Positions 7,090 to 18,600 of a stretch of 64,000 nucleotides of DNA are shown piece after piece. This DNA is from Rubritalea squalenifaciens DSM 18772 (GTDB lineage: Bacteria > Verrucomicrobiota > Verrucomicrobiia > Verrucomicrobiales > Akkermansiaceae), in contig NZ_FQYR01000005.1 in NCBI RefSeq assembly GCF_900141815.1, forward strand, positions 600,656 through 664,655, given 5' to 3'. Below the pieces are notes generated by a model that made no database searches, was not told where the DNA came from, and worked only from the letters and a program-made list of their open reading frames with translations. Positions within the stretch are counted from its first letter, which is position 1, and every line of letters starts with the position of its first letter. The position numbers were made by a program, and so were the translations under genes.

Positions 7090-9621
7090 TTAGTTCGCTA
7101 CGATGTTAACCAGACGACCAGGCACCACGATCACTTTACGGATCGTGTTACCGTCTGTGTATTGCTTCACGTTCTCGTCGTTCTTGGCGAGTTCCTCGAT
7201 CTCTTCTTTGGAAGCATCCTTGCCGACCATGAGTTTGGCGCGGACCTTGCCATTCACCTGCACAACGATCTGAACCTCACTCTCGACGAGGTATTCCTCC
7301 TTGAAAGTTGGCCAGGTCTGCTCGCAGAGCTGAGTTTCGTTTCCAATGATGGCGTTCAGTTCCTCAGTGAGGTGAGGAGCGAAGGGATTGAGGCACTTGA
7401 GGAAGTCGACGAAGAGTGCGGTCGGTACCTTGTCTGCCTTGGTGAAGGCATTGGTGCAGATCATCATCTGGGAAATGGCGGTGTTGAAGCTAAGTTTCTC
7501 GATATCTTCGGTGACCTTCTTGATGGTCTCATGAGTGACCTTGAGAAGTTCCTTGTTAGAGGTGGCTTCGTCATCGGTGAGCTTGCCGCTCAGTTTCCAG
7601 CTGTCGCCGTCCTGAGTCATGGCCACACGCCAGACTTTGGCAAGGAAGCGGGACACGCCCTCCACGCCTTTCATCTGCCATGGCTTCACCTGCTCAAGCG
7701 GTCCCATGAACATTTCGTAGAGACGCAGTGAGTCGGCACCGTAGCCATTGACTACGTCATCCGGGTTGACCACGTTGCCGAGAGACTTGGACATCTTCTG
7801 ACCATCTTCCCCGAGAATAAGACCCTGGTTGACCAACTTCTGGAATGGCTCGTTGGTGCTCAGGTGACCGAGGTCGAAGAGAACCTTGTGCCAGAATCGG
7901 GCGTAGAGCAGGTGGAGCACGGCGTGCTCGGTACCGCCAACGTAGAGATCTACGCCGCCCGGGTTGTTATTGGCACCCATCCAGTATTCCTCGGCTTCCT
8001 TGGAGATGAAGCGTTCGGTGTTGTTAGGATCACAGTAGCGCAGGTAGTACCAGCAGGAGCCAGCCCACTGAGGCATGGTGTTGGTCTCACGCTTGGAGGT
8101 CTCTGAGTAGTTGATCCACTCGGTAGCCTTGGCAAGCGGGCCTTCCGGAGAACCGGTCGGCTTGAAGTCTTCCATTTCTGGCTGCAACACTGGCAGCTCG
8201 GATTCGGAGACAGTCTTGTGCTTGCCATCTTCCCAAAGGATTGGGAAAGGCTCGCCCCAGTATCGCTGACGTGAGAAGAGCCAGTCACGCAGTTTGAAGT
8301 TAGTCTTGAAGGTACCCTTCTTGTTCTCCACCAGCCAAGTGATGATGGCTTTCTTGGCATCCTTGGTCTTCATGCCGTCCAGGAAGCCAGAGTTTACGGA
8401 AGTCCCATTGCCGGTGAAGCCCTGCCAGTCACTGTCGTCGTTAGGCTGGACCACCTGAATGATTGGCAGCTCGAACTTCTGGGCGAACTCGAAGTCACGC
8501 TCATCGTGAGCTGGTACGGCCATGATCGCGCCTGTGCCGTAGCCCATCATCACGTAGTCGGCGATCCACACAGGGATTTTCTCGCCGTTGACCGGGTTGG
8601 TGGCATAGGCACCAGTCGGTACGCCGGACTTGTGCTTGTTCAGATCGCCACGCTCGAGGTCGGACTTGAGTGCACAGGCTTTGACATATTCTTCGACAGC
8701 ATCCTTCTGCTCCGCAGTGGTGATTTGACTTACCAGCGGGTGCTCAGGTGCCAGCACCATGTAGGTGGCGCCGAAAAGTGTATCAGGGCGGGTGGTGAAG
8801 ACGGTGACTTCATTGCCTTCGATATCGAAATGAACTTCGGCACCAGTGGACTTGCCGATCCAGTTGCGCTGCAGCAGTTTGATAGACTCCGGCCAGTCGA
8901 GTGGCTCCAGGTCATCGATCAGGCGCTGAGCGTATTTGGTGATACGCAGCATCCACTGCTTGAGCGGACGGCGCTCCACGATGTGGCCTTTGTTCTTCCA
9001 TTCTTCGACTTCCTCGTTTGCCAGTACGGTGCCCAGGTCAGGGGACCAGTTCACGGGAGCTTCGGAAACGAAGGCCAAGCGCTCGGCATTAATTTGCTCA
9101 CGGCTGTAGCCTTTGGCCTCCAGCTCGCTGATTGGGCGGGCGGTCTTGGTATCCTCACAGAAGTAGGAATTGTACAGTTGGATGAAGATCCACTGGGTCC
9201 ACTTCACGTAGCCAGGATCGGTGGTATTGACCTCACGGTCCCAGTCGTAGCCGAAGCCGAGAGACTTGAGCTGCTTGCGGAAGTTGTTGACGTTCTGCTC
9301 GGTGGTGATGCGCGGGTGCTGTCCAGTCTTGATAGCGTATTGCTCGGCAGGCAGGCCGAAGGCGTCCCAACCCATCGGGTGCAGCACGTTGTGGCCGTTC
9401 ATCTTCTTGAATCGGCCGAGAATGTCTGTAGCGGTGTATCCCTCAGGGTGGCCTACGTGGAGGCCGGCACCGGACGGATAAGGGAACATGTCGAGAATGA
9501 AGTACTTCGGCTTGGAGGCATCGAAGTCCGCATCGCCCGGGTTCGGGGTGCGGAAGGTCTTATTCTCGTCCCAGATGGCTTGCCACTTAGGCTCGAAGGT
9601 ATCGAATGGGAAAGGGTTCAT
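7090..9621 (-). CDS. leuS: Leucyl-tRNA synthetase
   Basis: Class Ia synthetase charging tRNA-Leu, with an editing domain. The 843-residue protein opens with the [19 protein letters not shown] block. The HIGH motif is seen in [14 protein letters not shown], the CP1 editing-domain Thr-rich loop in [13 protein letters not shown], and KMSKS in [17 protein letters not shown]; the C-terminal domain ends [14 protein letters not shown]. Length and motif order are normal. The 59-residue lipoprotein gene follows 7 bases downstream, and a terminator closes the unit. Confidence 0.98.
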   Translation of the reverse strand: MNPFPFDTFEPKWQAIWDENKTFRTPNPGDADFDASKPKYFILDMFPYPSGAGLHVGHPEGYTATDILGRFKKMNGHNVLHPMGWDAFGLPAEQYAIKTGQHPRITTEQNVNNFRKQLKSLGFGYDWDREVNTTDPGYVKWTQWIFIQLYNSYFCEDTKTARPISELEAKGYSREQINAERLAFVSEAPVNWSPDLGTVLANEEVEEWKNKGHIVERRPLKQWMLRITKYAQRLIDDLEPLDWPESIKLLQRNWIGKSTGAEVHFDIEGNEVTVFTTRPDTLFGATYMVLAPEHPLVSQITTAEQKDAVEEYVKACALKSDLERGDLNKHKSGVPTGAYATNPVNGEKIPVWIADYVMMGYGTGAIMAVPAHDERDFEFAQKFELPIIQVVQPNDDSDWQGFTGNGTSVNSGFLDGMKTKDAKKAIITWLVENKKGTFKTNFKLRDWLFSRQRYWGEPFPILWEDGKHKTVSESELPVLQPEMEDFKPTGSPEGPLAKATEWINYSETSKRETNTMPQWAGSCWYYLRYCDPNNTERFISKEAEEYWMGANNNPGGVDLYVGGTEHAVLHLLYARFWHKVLFDLGHLSTNEPFQKLVNQGLILGEDGQKMSKSLGNVVNPDDVVNGYGADSLRLYEMFMGPLEQVKPWQMKGVEGVSRFLAKVWRVAMTQDGDSWKLSGKLTDDEATSNKELLKVTHETIKKVTEDIEKLSFNTAISQMMICTNAFTKADKVPTALFVDFLKCLNPFAPHLTEELNAIIGNETQLCEQTWPTFKEEYLVESEVQIVVQVNGKVRAKLMVGKDASKEEIEELAKNDENVKQYTDGNTIRKVIVVPGRLVNIVAN

Positions 9622-9725
9622 CGCTGTCAGGTCTATTTGTCTGTTAAAGGATTAGCTGGTCCGGCTAGGCGGAACCAATGATTTGCTGCGAGGGGTTTAG
9701 CGGATTGGAGGGGATTGAAAAGAAA

Positions 9726-9755
9726 AACCCTCTAGGCAATGAAGCATAGAGGGTT
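9726..9755 (-). terminator. Intrinsic terminator of the GYF-domain gene
   Basis: Perfect 10-bp stem AAACCCTCTA/TAGAGGGTTT; the minus strand continues TTTTTCTTTT. It lies between the GYF-domain gene stop (9782) and the leuS start region. Confidence 0.85.
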
Positions 9756-9781
9756 TGGCTCTCAGCGCGGTGGCGGAGAGC

Positions 9782-10747
9782 TTACTTGAATTTTAGGTTG
9801 CTGGAGGCGCCTTTGATCGTGGTCGGGCCGAAGTTGAGGCCGCTGCCGCCAGTGGTGTCTCCGGTGGCTCCTTTGCTGCTCAAATTAGCCATGAAGGAGA
9901 TACCTTTGCAGATTTGTGGCCATACAATGAACCAGGTCACAATCTGGAGAAAAGGAAGTAAGAAGCCGATGGCGTGGGTCAGGAAGCCACCCTCGCTCAG
10001 GCGGGGAGCATACTTCGTGTTCTCGTAATGAGAGACGACAGTGTTCCACTCCTTGGCCAGCTGACCATAAGCGACGAATACCCAGTACAAGTTAAAGAGA
10101 GGGATGAATAGGAAGCCGACTGCTTTCCCTGGAGTGACCGTGGCTCCTCCGGGCTGCAGGCAGTCCCAGGCTCGGTAGAGATAGATAAGTTGAAGAATAT
10201 TGGCAAAAACCAGCAGGCCCCATCCCACGAATAAGCCAATCATCATGCCGAGACCTGCACCTGTAGTTACTGCGTCGTTTTCCAAGTTGTTGCTGGCAGC
10301 CATTGCGCCCGTAATCATCATAGGAATGAGTATACTGGCAATTCCCACAATATAGAGCATGATGAGGGTGCCGAAATTCCCTCCTTTAGCGATAGTGTGT
10401 GGGTAGATGCTTGTGGCCGCTGCCGGCTCTTCCCAAGCTTCTGCGTGTTGAGGAGTCTCTGTAGCAGAGACAGGTGAACCCTGGACTGGTGCAGTAGTCG
10501 GAGTGGAGGGGATCATCGGGTCCGTCGGGGTGATCACGGGCTGCGCTGCCGGCTCGATGGCCTCGGGCTGGGCGGGAAGGAGGTTTTCCACTGCGCTGGC
10601 TGCTACCCACTCTTCCAGACCTTCGGTCCAGACTTGGGTCTCAGTGGTAATGGCTCCAGCTTGTGCCAGTGCTTGCAGGTTTTCAGCGCTTACAGGTCCC
10701 TGTTGTTGTCCCTGTTGATCGATGTAATGCCAATTGGGTTCACTCAT
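9782..10747 (-). CDS. GYF_2-domain integral membrane protein
   Basis: Residues 4-55 form a GYF_2 (DUF4339) domain, WHYIDQQGQQQGPVSAENL followed by VWTEGLEEW, a peptide-binding type fold. A Pro/Ala-rich linker runs to about residue 120. Four hydrophobic segments then follow (near LIMLYIVGIASILIPMM, LVFANILQLIYLY, VGFLFIPLFNLYW and HAIGFLLPFLQIVTWF). The membrane part contains RAWDCLQPG...FIPLFNLYWVF, typical of DUF4328-like proteins. GYF plus membrane domain is common in Verrucomicrobia and Planctomycetes, without a known function. It has its own terminator and is probably monocistronic. Confidence 0.8.
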   Translation of the reverse strand: MSEPNWHYIDQQGQQQGPVSAENLQALAQAGAITTETQVWTEGLEEWVAASAVENLLPAQPEAIEPAAQPVITPTDPMIPSTPTTAPVQGSPVSATETPQHAEAWEEPAAATSIYPHTIAKGGNFGTLIMLYIVGIASILIPMMITGAMAASNNLENDAVTTGAGLGMMIGLFVGWGLLVFANILQLIYLYRAWDCLQPGGATVTPGKAVGFLFIPLFNLYWVFVAYGQLAKEWNTVVSHYENTKYAPRLSEGGFLTHAIGFLLPFLQIVTWFIVWPQICKGISFMANLSSKGATGDTTGGSGLNFGPTTIKGASSNLKFK

Positions 10748-10843
10748 TTTATATATAGAGTTAGTTGTCTAGTGATTATGCGATAATGATAGAGGTAGGT
10801 ATATTACTAGTCTGTGGTTAGGATTCTTCCAGTCAGAAATAAA

Positions 10844-10873
10844 AAAACCGTGTCTAAACGACACGGTTTTTGG
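10844..10873 (-). terminator. Intrinsic terminator of argH
   Basis: Perfect 12-bp stem AAAAACCGTGTC/GACACGGTTTTT with a five-base loop, A/T-flanked. It is placed 28 bases after the argH stop. Confidence 0.85.
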
Positions 10874-10900
10874 GGCTAGATAGTTGATTGAGCTGCGCTG

Positions 10901-12256
10901 TTATCCGAGAATACTATTCCAGCGAGCGATTTCGCTTCTTACGTTCTCGATGGACGGTGCACCTGGATTGGTACGGGCCTTGAGGGCAGTTTCAAGATTG
11001 AACACATCCTTGGCTGTTGCGCCGTAGTGCTCGGAAACTTTGGTGAGGTCGAGCTGATCGAGAGGGGTCTTCGTCTCTACGCTAACAGCGACGGCCTGAC
11101 CCACGAGTTCGTGAGCAGAGCGGAATGGAACGCCTTCTTTGACCAGATAGTCGGCGAGGTCGGTAGCCAGTAGAAGTGGGTCGGATGCGGCCGCACGGCA
11201 ATGGTCTACATTGACGACCATGTCTGTGATCATCTCTGCATTCACTGCGAGGGCGATCTTAAGGGTGTCGATGGAGTCAAACAGAGGCTCCTTGTCTTCC
11301 TGGAGGTCGCGGTTGTAGGTGAGTGGGAGACCCTTGGCTGCGGTGAGCAGGGAAACGAGGTTGCCATAGAGGCGGCCTGTCTTGCCACGAGTGATTTCAC
11401 AAACATCCGGGTTCTTCTTCTGAGGCATCAGTGAAGAGCCAGTGGTATGGGCATCCGAGAGAGTGGCAAAGCCGAATTCGCTGGAGCACCAGAGAATGAG
11501 ATCCTCAGAGAGGCGGGAGAGGTGGGTGCCAACCAAAGCAAACGCAGACAGTAGCTCGATGATGTAGTCGCGGTCAGAGATTGCATCCATGGAGTTGGTG
11601 GTGACACGGTCAAAGCCCAGCTCGTCGGCGATCTGCTGGCGGTCGAGATTGATGGTGGAACCTGCGAGCGCGCCGGAACCGAGTGGTGAGACGTTGACAC
11701 GCTTGCGGGCATCGGCGAGGCGGCCAGTATCTCGTGAAAGCATTTCTACGTAAGCGAGCAGGTGGTGGCCTACTGTCACAGGCTGGCCACGCTGGAGGTG
11801 GGTGTAGCCGGGAATGACGGAGTCCGCATATTCCTCAGCTTTGCCTAGGAGAGCCTTCTGCAGGTCTTCAATGAGCTTGGAAATGGTGTCGATTTCCTCA
11901 CGGCAGTAGAGGCGGGTATCGGTAGCGACCTGATCATTACGGGAGCGAGCTGTGTGTAGCTTGCCGCCAGCAGCACCAATGCGCTTGGTGAGTTCAGCCT
12001 CGATATTCATGTGGATGTCTTCGAGCTCGATGGAGAACTCGAACTTGCCGGCATCGATGTCTTTCTCGATCTCACGGAGACCGGATTCGATACTGGAGAA
12101 TTCCTCATCGGTGAGTAGGCCTGCCTTCAGCTGGGCGCGCGCGTGGGCGATGGAGCCAGCGATGTCATGCTTGTAGAGTCTCCAGTCATAGGAGACGGAT
12201 TCACCGTACTGTTGTACGAGGTCGGCGGTAGCTTGGGAGAAACGTCCTTTCCACAT
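10901..12256 (-). CDS. argH: Argininosuccinate lyase
   Basis: Last step of arginine synthesis: argininosuccinate to arginine and fumarate. The 451-residue protein begins MWKGRFSQATADLVQQYGES and carries the fumarase/ASL superfamily signature GSSLMPQKKNPDVCE, plus TARSRNDQVATDTRL and GYTHLQRGQPVTVGHHLL with the catalytic His. Length is typical. It stands alone between terminators, with no other arginine gene nearby. Confidence 0.97.
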   Translation of the reverse strand: MWKGRFSQATADLVQQYGESVSYDWRLYKHDIAGSIAHARAQLKAGLLTDEEFSSIESGLREIEKDIDAGKFEFSIELEDIHMNIEAELTKRIGAAGGKLHTARSRNDQVATDTRLYCREEIDTISKLIEDLQKALLGKAEEYADSVIPGYTHLQRGQPVTVGHHLLAYVEMLSRDTGRLADARKRVNVSPLGSGALAGSTINLDRQQIADELGFDRVTTNSMDAISDRDYIIELLSAFALVGTHLSRLSEDLILWCSSEFGFATLSDAHTTGSSLMPQKKNPDVCEITRGKTGRLYGNLVSLLTAAKGLPLTYNRDLQEDKEPLFDSIDTLKIALAVNAEMITDMVVNVDHCRAAASDPLLLATDLADYLVKEGVPFRSAHELVGQAVAVSVETKTPLDQLDLTKVSEHYGATAKDVFNLETALKARTNPGAPSIENVRSEIARWNSILG

Positions 12257-12326
12257 GCGCTTTGTTTAATCACAGATCAGCCAGATTAACACCGGTTTTT
12301 TTGTCAGGAGTGAATTAGGGTAAAGA

Positions 12327-12354
12327 AAAACGCCCCGCGAAGTGCGAGGCGTTT
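12327..12354 (-). terminator. Intrinsic terminator of the SGNH-propeller-cytochrome gene
   Basis: Stem AAACGCC-CGC / GCG-GGCGTTT with T-rich minus-strand tail, 30 bases past the stop at 12384. Confidence 0.75.
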
Positions 12355-12383
12355 GTTTTGAGTGGTCGTTTATCCTAAAAATC

Positions 12384-15300
12384 CTACTTCTTGTGAGGAT
12401 GCTCCTTGAGGAGTTCGTCAGCCATGTAGAGCTGCTTACGGTCCTTGGTCTCCTCCCTCACTTTCTTCACCATCTCTGGTGTGATGACGGAGGCGTTGTT
12501 GCCGAAGCTCTTACGAACGTAGGTCAGAACCGCAGCGACTTCTTTGTCGTCTTCGAGCATGCCGCCGAATGGAGTCATCGCTCCGTTCCACTGCTTGCCC
12601 TTCACGTTGATGGGGCCCATCAGACCTTTGAGGGTGAGTTTGATGAGGCGCTCTGGATCCTCGTTAACCCACTTGGTGCCATTGAGGGGAGGGAAGCCGG
12701 CTTGCGGGAGTCCCTTGCCATCATCCTGGTGGCAGGTCGCGCAGTGGGCGTCACGGTGGTAGACTTCTTTACCGAGCTTCATGATCTTGAGCATCTCTCC
12801 CTTGTAAGCGGCTAGCTCTTTGTCTTCTTTTTCAGCAATCACTTGATTCGTCAGATCGGCATAGACTCTATCGAGCGGTGTCTTCAGCCAGTTGTCGACT
12901 GGCTGTTGCTTGGCGATGTCGATGATTTCAAGAGCAGTGTCTTTATCCAACAGAGAGGCGATGGTGATGGCTTCCATCCGGACTTGGCCATGCTTGTCTT
13001 GTGCTGCGGCGAGAAGGAGTTCTTTGGTGTTCTTGAATCTGTCCAAGTTGTAGCGCAGTGCATGGTAGGCTGCGGCTCTTACCCGGTAATCCGATGACTG
13101 CGTCAGCTCCTGAAGCAGAGAGGTGTCAATCTGGTCTAATCCCCAGCTTACCCAGAGAGCTTCCAGACGATGGCGCTCGTAGTCCGGGTCCTGCTTATTC
13201 AGACTGGTTACCCATTTCTGAAGAGCTGGAAGAACTTCGCTAGCATCGTGCCCGCGAAGCTCGCGACGAGTGCGGTAGCGGGTTCGGTACTCTGGAAGCT
13301 TGAGGTTCTCGAAGAGCTCCTCAAGTGTAGCGCCAGCCACCTTGGATGGTTTCACGAGTGGGCGTGACGGATAGGTGATGCGGTACACGCGGCCGTGTGC
13401 GTGGTCGCGGTATGGGTCACGAGCATTGTGCTGCATGTGGCCAATGAGGGTGTTAGACCAATCGATCAGATAGAGCGAACCATCTGGGGCAAATTCCAGA
13501 TCGACCGGGCGGAAGTTTCCTTCGGAGGATTTGAGTAAGTCCTGTCGATGGGTGAGCTTGAAGCCTGTGCCGTCTGCTTCCACTTGGTGCTGTTTGGTGC
13601 CGAGGAAGCCGATGGTGTTGTTCAGCAAGATGTCGCCTTGTACCTCATCGGGGAAATGTCTGCTGGAAATGATTTCCAGACCAGAGGTAGGACGCACCTT
13701 CTGGGCATTCGGAATAAGGTTTGGCGGTGCTTGGTCGCTGCGGTTGTAGTGTGGCTTGGTCGTGGCTGGGATTAGCCAGTTCAAACTTGGGTCAGAAGTG
13801 TGCAGGAAGAAGCACTGACCGTAATCATCGAAGGCGGTTCCCCAGGGGTTCGGGATGTTGATCTGAGCGGTGCGCTCAAGTTGCCTTTTCGCAGGGTTGT
13901 AGCGCATGAATCCACCGTTGGTGCCGCGGACGGTACCGTAGGCTGTTTCTACATTGGAGCGCAGGAAGACGCCTTCACCCATGTAGATGGCACCAGAGGG
14001 ATCTGCACAGAAGGCCGATATGGCGTGGTGGGTATCATGATCATCAAAACCACTGAGGATGAATTCCTTCTTGTCGTATTTGTCGTCACCATCAGTGTCC
14101 GTTAGTAGAACGAGGGAGTCGGACTGGGATACGTAGACCCCCTCTGGCGCTAGCTCGAAACCAATCGGAATGTGCAGGTCGTTCGCGAAGACAGTCTTTT
14201 TGTCTGCCTTGCCGTCATTATCTGTATCTTCAAAGATGAGCAGCGTGTCTGCAGGCTTTGGATCACCAATTTTGTAGTGAGGGTAGGAGGGCATGCATGC
14301 CACCCAGAGGCGACCTTTGTTGTCAAAGGAGATCTGAACAGGGTTCGCCAGTTCGGGGAACATTTTTTCATCGGCGAAGAGTTCGATCTTGTAGCCCTCC
14401 GGCAGGGTCAGGTGCTTGATGGTCTCCTCACCGGACTTGTACTCGATGTTACCGTTCTTGCCGCTGGGGCGGAAGTTACTTTTGATCTTTGGAAGTTGGT
14501 AGGTTTGGGCGTCTGCCGCAGCGACGTCGAATGACTCACCCTGAGCGGTCGCCCAGATGGCTTGGTCTCTGATCGCAGCCATCTCGCGGTTCTTTTTGAT
14601 CTCGTGAGGATAGTTGTCCGGGCCGAATGGCTTGTAGCGCTGGCCGTAGACGTGAACTCCGTTAGGGATCTTGTAATCCTGGTGCCAGACCCAGTTCTTT
14701 TCTTGCACGGCAGCGTGAAGGGCCTTCATGTCAGGTTGTTTGACCTGACTTTTTCCGAACAGTGTACTAGTCAGGTGGTCTGCGAGCTTCTGGTAGCCGG
14801 CGTCATTGAGTTGGCGTCCATCGATAGTGAGAGCGTCTTTGCTATCCTTGTACCATTGCTTTGAGGCGGAGAAGAGGTCGACAAAAGGAATCTCCTGTTC
14901 CTTGGCTATGCGAGCCATGTATTTGGTGTAGAGGGCAAGGTTGGTATTTTGTACTTTGCCAGAAGGTACATTGATCTCTCCTGACAGATCTTCGACAGCA
15001 GTTGGAGAGATGAGAATCACACGGAGAGGCGAATCCTTGCCGTAGTTTTTGGTTTTGAGGTGTTGCAGGTACGCTGTGAGCTCTTTCTCGAATCGGTCGA
15101 GATCAGCCTCACCTTGTTCAGCGGAGACAGAGCCAAAGAAGCAGAGCGCCAGGTCAGGTTTGAGTAGATCCTGCCAGGCGTCAGGTGTCGGGTAAAAGCC
15201 AACCGGGCCTTTGCTCCAACGGGAATTGGTGGGGGAGGAATAAGCAGGGGAGACCAGGTCTTTGGCTCCAGGGAAGGAGAATTGATCCTTACGCCCGGCA

Positions 15301-15593
15301 TTAGGGCGGAAGCCGGGGGTATTCCCCTCATCGGCTAGATTGCGGATGAAGAGATTGGCCTCTGGAAAGCGGGCATGGAGGGCGGTTTCCAAGTGCCCGA
15401 ACTTCATCATGCGGGAGGCGACGCCATTGCCTTCGATGACGATACGGGTATTTTTATCCAGTGAAATAGATGGTTGTATCGCGGGAGAGGCTGGAGTGGT
15501 TGAGGAGGCTGGTGCTTCGCCCTCTTTTGAGCAGGAGGTAAAGAACCCAGCAGATAAGACCGTGGTTAGAGAGAGCAGATGGTGAATTCTCAT
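12384..15593 (-). CDS. Lipoprotein: SGNH-like, PVC dehydrogenase propeller, HEAT, cytochrome c
   Basis: Large cell-envelope protein of about 1069 residues. The frame extends 18 codons upstream, but the ATG at 15593 gives MRIHHLLSLTTVLSAGFFTSC, a lipoprotein signal ending in FTSC, which decides the start. Order: SGNH-like domain (about 50-270), PVC-type membrane-bound dehydrogenase beta-propeller (TIGR02604 type, from LPEGYKIELFADE), HEAT-like repeats with paired Arg/Asp helices, and a C-terminal monohaem cytochrome c with CATCH and a probable axial Met in AMTPF. In the SGNH-like part, block I reads GNGVAS and block V reads DGRQLND, so the usual Ser and His are missing. It is a close paralogue of the next gene upstream. 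Substrate unknown; probably periplasmic sugar oxidation. Confidence 0.85.
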   Translation of the reverse strand: MRIHHLLSLTTVLSAGFFTSCSKEGEAPASSTTPASPAIQPSISLDKNTRIVIEGNGVASRMMKFGHLETALHARFPEANLFIRNLADEGNTPGFRPNAGRKDQFSFPGAKDLVSPAYSSPTNSRWSKGPVGFYPTPDAWQDLLKPDLALCFFGSVSAEQGEADLDRFEKELTAYLQHLKTKNYGKDSPLRVILISPTAVEDLSGEINVPSGKVQNTNLALYTKYMARIAKEQEIPFVDLFSASKQWYKDSKDALTIDGRQLNDAGYQKLADHLTSTLFGKSQVKQPDMKALHAAVQEKNWVWHQDYKIPNGVHVYGQRYKPFGPDNYPHEIKKNREMAAIRDQAIWATAQGESFDVAAADAQTYQLPKIKSNFRPSGKNGNIEYKSGEETIKHLTLPEGYKIELFADEKMFPELANPVQISFDNKGRLWVACMPSYPHYKIGDPKPADTLLIFEDTDNDGKADKKTVFANDLHIPIGFELAPEGVYVSQSDSLVLLTDTDGDDKYDKKEFILSGFDDHDTHHAISAFCADPSGAIYMGEGVFLRSNVETAYGTVRGTNGGFMRYNPAKRQLERTAQINIPNPWGTAFDDYGQCFFLHTSDPSLNWLIPATTKPHYNRSDQAPPNLIPNAQKVRPTSGLEIISSRHFPDEVQGDILLNNTIGFLGTKQHQVEADGTGFKLTHRQDLLKSSEGNFRPVDLEFAPDGSLYLIDWSNTLIGHMQHNARDPYRDHAHGRVYRITYPSRPLVKPSKVAGATLEELFENLKLPEYRTRYRTRRELRGHDASEVLPALQKWVTSLNKQDPDYERHRLEALWVSWGLDQIDTSLLQELTQSSDYRVRAAAYHALRYNLDRFKNTKELLLAAAQDKHGQVRMEAITIASLLDKDTALEIIDIAKQQPVDNWLKTPLDRVYADLTNQVIAEKEDKELAAYKGEMLKIMKLGKEVYHRDAHCATCHQDDGKGLPQAGFPPLNGTKWVNEDPERLIKLTLKGLMGPINVKGKQWNGAMTPFGGMLEDDKEVAAVLTYVRKSFGNNASVITPEMVKKVREETKDRKQLYMADELLKEHPHKK

Positions 15594-15639
15594 GTTAGGA
15601 TCGAGGTGTGTTATGTGTATGGATGTAGTGAGGATCGAA

Positions 15640-15669
15640 AAAGGCACTACATGAAGTTGTAGTGCCTTT
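15640..15669 (-). terminator. Intrinsic terminator between the two paralogues
   Basis: Perfect 12-bp stem AAAGGCACTACA/TGTAGTGCCTTT with T-run on the minus strand. It implies the two tandem paralogues are transcribed separately. Confidence 0.85.
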
Positions 15670-15699
15670 GTGGTTAGTCAGCTGTTCTGGCTACAAGAA

Positions 15700-18600
15700 T
15701 TAGTTCTTGTGAGGGTGCTGCTTAAGCAGGTCAGGAGCGTTAAAGAGCAACTTCTGAGCTTTGATCTCAGAGCGAATCTTCTTCACCTGATCAGGGCTGA
15801 TGTCTGATCCGTTGTTGCCGAAGCTATTACGGACATAGGTCAGCACCGCAGCCATTTCCTTGTCATTGAGGAGGCCTTCGAACGGAGTCATGGAGCCGTT
15901 GTACTCTTTACCTTGAACGGTGATCGGTCCCATCAGACCTTTCAGGGTGAGCTTGATCAAGCGATCAGGGTCTTCATTAACCCACTTGGTCTTGGTGATA
16001 GGTGGGAAGTTAGCAGCTGGAAGACCTTTGCCGTCTGCCTGGTGGCAGGTGACACAGTGGGCTTCACGGTGATAGACTTCGTGACCCAAGAGCATGGTCT
16101 TGAGTTTAGCACCTTTATACTGCTTCTTGAGCTTGGCAACTTCTGGGTCAACTTCTTCCGTTGTCTGGCCAGAGAGGTCACCGTGGGCTCTGTTGAAAGA
16201 ACCTTTCATCCAGTTGTCGACTGGCTTCTTCATGGCTGCATCCACTACTGGAAGACCTTCGGACTTGCTCAGCCAGGAAGCAGTGACAACTGCCTCAAGG
16301 CGAACTTGACCGTGTTCATCCTGTGCTGCTGCAAGGAGGAGTGCCTCTGCATCGTCAACCTTGTCCAGATTGTAGCGCAGGGTGCGGACTGCTGCGGCAC
16401 GCACACGGTAGTCAGAAGAACCGAGGAGCTCTTTAAGCAGAGTCGCATCGACTTCGTTCAGGCCCCAAGTAACCCAGAGGGCTTCGAGTCGGTTATGATC
16501 GTAGTTAGGATCATTCTTGTCGAGACCGGCTACCCACTGCTTGAGGGCAGGAAGGACGTCTCCAGCTTTGCGTCCACGAAGCTCACGGCGAGTGCGGTAA
16601 CGGGTACGGTACTCAGGAAGCTTGAGGTTCTCAAGCAGCTCTTTGATAGGAGCTCCTGCTACATTAGCTGGCTTCACGAGTGGGCGTGATGGGTAGGTGA
16701 TGCGATACACACGGCCGTGTACGTGGTCACGGTATGGGTCACGAGCATTGTGCTGCATGTGGCCGATCAGGGTGTTAGACCAGTCGATGAGGTAGAGAGA
16801 ACCGTCTGGAGCGAACTCAAGGTCCACAGGGCGGAAGTTACCGTCGTTGGACTTAAGTAGGTCCTGGCGATAAGTCAGTTTGTAACCAGTGCCGTCTGCT
16901 TCAACCTTGTGCTGCTTGATACCAAGGAAGCCAATGTTGTTGTTGATCAGGATGTCTCCCTGCATTTCCTCTGGGAAATGACGACTGGATACGAACTCAA
17001 GACCTGAAGTAGGGCGCACGTTGTGCTGAGCAACCAAGTTTCTGGAGGCGTTAAAACCATGACCATACTTGGGCTTGATCGTGCCAGGCATCATCCAGTT
17101 CAGGGCTGTGCCTGAGGTGTGGAGGAAGAAGTTCTGACCGTATTCGTCAAATGCGATACCCCATGGGTTAGGGATATTCAGCTGAGCGGTACGCTCAAAG
17201 TGTCTCTTGGCTGGGTTGTAGCGCATGAAACCACCGTTGGTGCCGCGAACAGGACCGTATGGAGTTTCGATGTTGGAGTGGAGGAAGACACCTTCACCCA
17301 TGTAGATAGCGCCGGACGGGTCTACGCAGAATGCGGAGATCGCGTGGTGAGTATCGTGGTCATCAAAACCACTGGCGATGATTTCTTTCTCGTCGTACTT
17401 GTCGTCACCGTCTGTGTCCTTGAGGAGGACAAGGGAATCAGACTGGGAAACGTAAACACCTTCTGGAGCGATCTCGAATCCGATTGGGATGTGAAGGTCG
17501 CCAGCAAAGACGGTCTTCTTGTCAGCCTTGCCGTCATTGTCGGTGTCCTCAAGAATGAGCAAGGTATCAGTTGGCTTTGGATCACCTACTTTGTAGTGTG
17601 GGTAGGAAGGCATACATGCCACCCAGAGACGGCCTTTGTTATCAAAGGAAATCTGAACCGGGTTAGCCAATTCCTTGAACATGCGCTCGTCTGCGAAAAG
17701 TTCGATCTTGAAGCCTTCTGGAACGTTGAGTTCCTTGAGAGCTGCATCACCGTACTTATACTCTTCAGTGCCGTTCTTGTTGCTTGGCTTGTAGTTTGTA
17801 GGAACCTCTGGAAGCTGGTAGGTTTCTTTGTCCAGCTTGGCGAGAGACGCCATAAGATCGAAGTCGTTACCTTTTGCCAGTGACCAGATAGCTTTGTCTC
17901 TAAGTACTGTCATTTCGCGAGTCTTCTTCAGCTCGTGAGGATAGTTCTGAGGGCCAAAGGGGTTGTAACGGCGGCCATAAACGTGAACTCCGTTAGGGAT
18001 CTTGTAGTCCTGATGCCACATCCAGTTCTTTTCCTGAACCGCAGCAAGAACCTTCGCTCTTCTGTCATCGGCTTTGGCACCAGTTTTGCCAAAGATCTTG
18101 TCAGCAAGGTAGGGAGCAAGCTTGGCATAGCCAGCGTCAGTAAGCTGCAGGCCGTCGATAGTGAGCTTGTCTTTGCTGGATTTGTACCATTCAAGAGAAG
18201 GAGTGAATACATCTACGAATAGAGCACCGTGCTCAGCACAAACTTCCTTCATCGCTTCAGTGTAAAGCTTCAGGTTATCATTACGCTCATCTGGTGACGG
18301 TACGTCATAGAGGTCGGATACATCTTCAATCGCTGTTGGTGATACAATAGCGAGTTGAGGAGCACTCTTACCATTGTATTTCTGGCTGAGAGTGTGGTCG
18401 ATGTAGGCAGCGAGTTCTTTCTTGAAACGCTCTACATCACTCGGGCCACCGAAAGAGGAGTTAAAACCGAAGAAGGAGATGATGGTATCAGCCTGCAGGC
18501 GAGTGGTCCACTGGTCAGGTGTCTCAAAGTGACCGGTCGCGCCAGTGCCCTTCTTGAATTCATCGCGGACAAGATCCTTGGCGCCAGGGAAGGCATATTG

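Noticed and set aside
8506..9681. 391-codon frame antisense to leuS
   Set aside because: Shadow of the leuS codons; the leuS frame has all motifs. The same applies to the 449-codon frame at 18355-19704 opposite the ThuA-domain gene.
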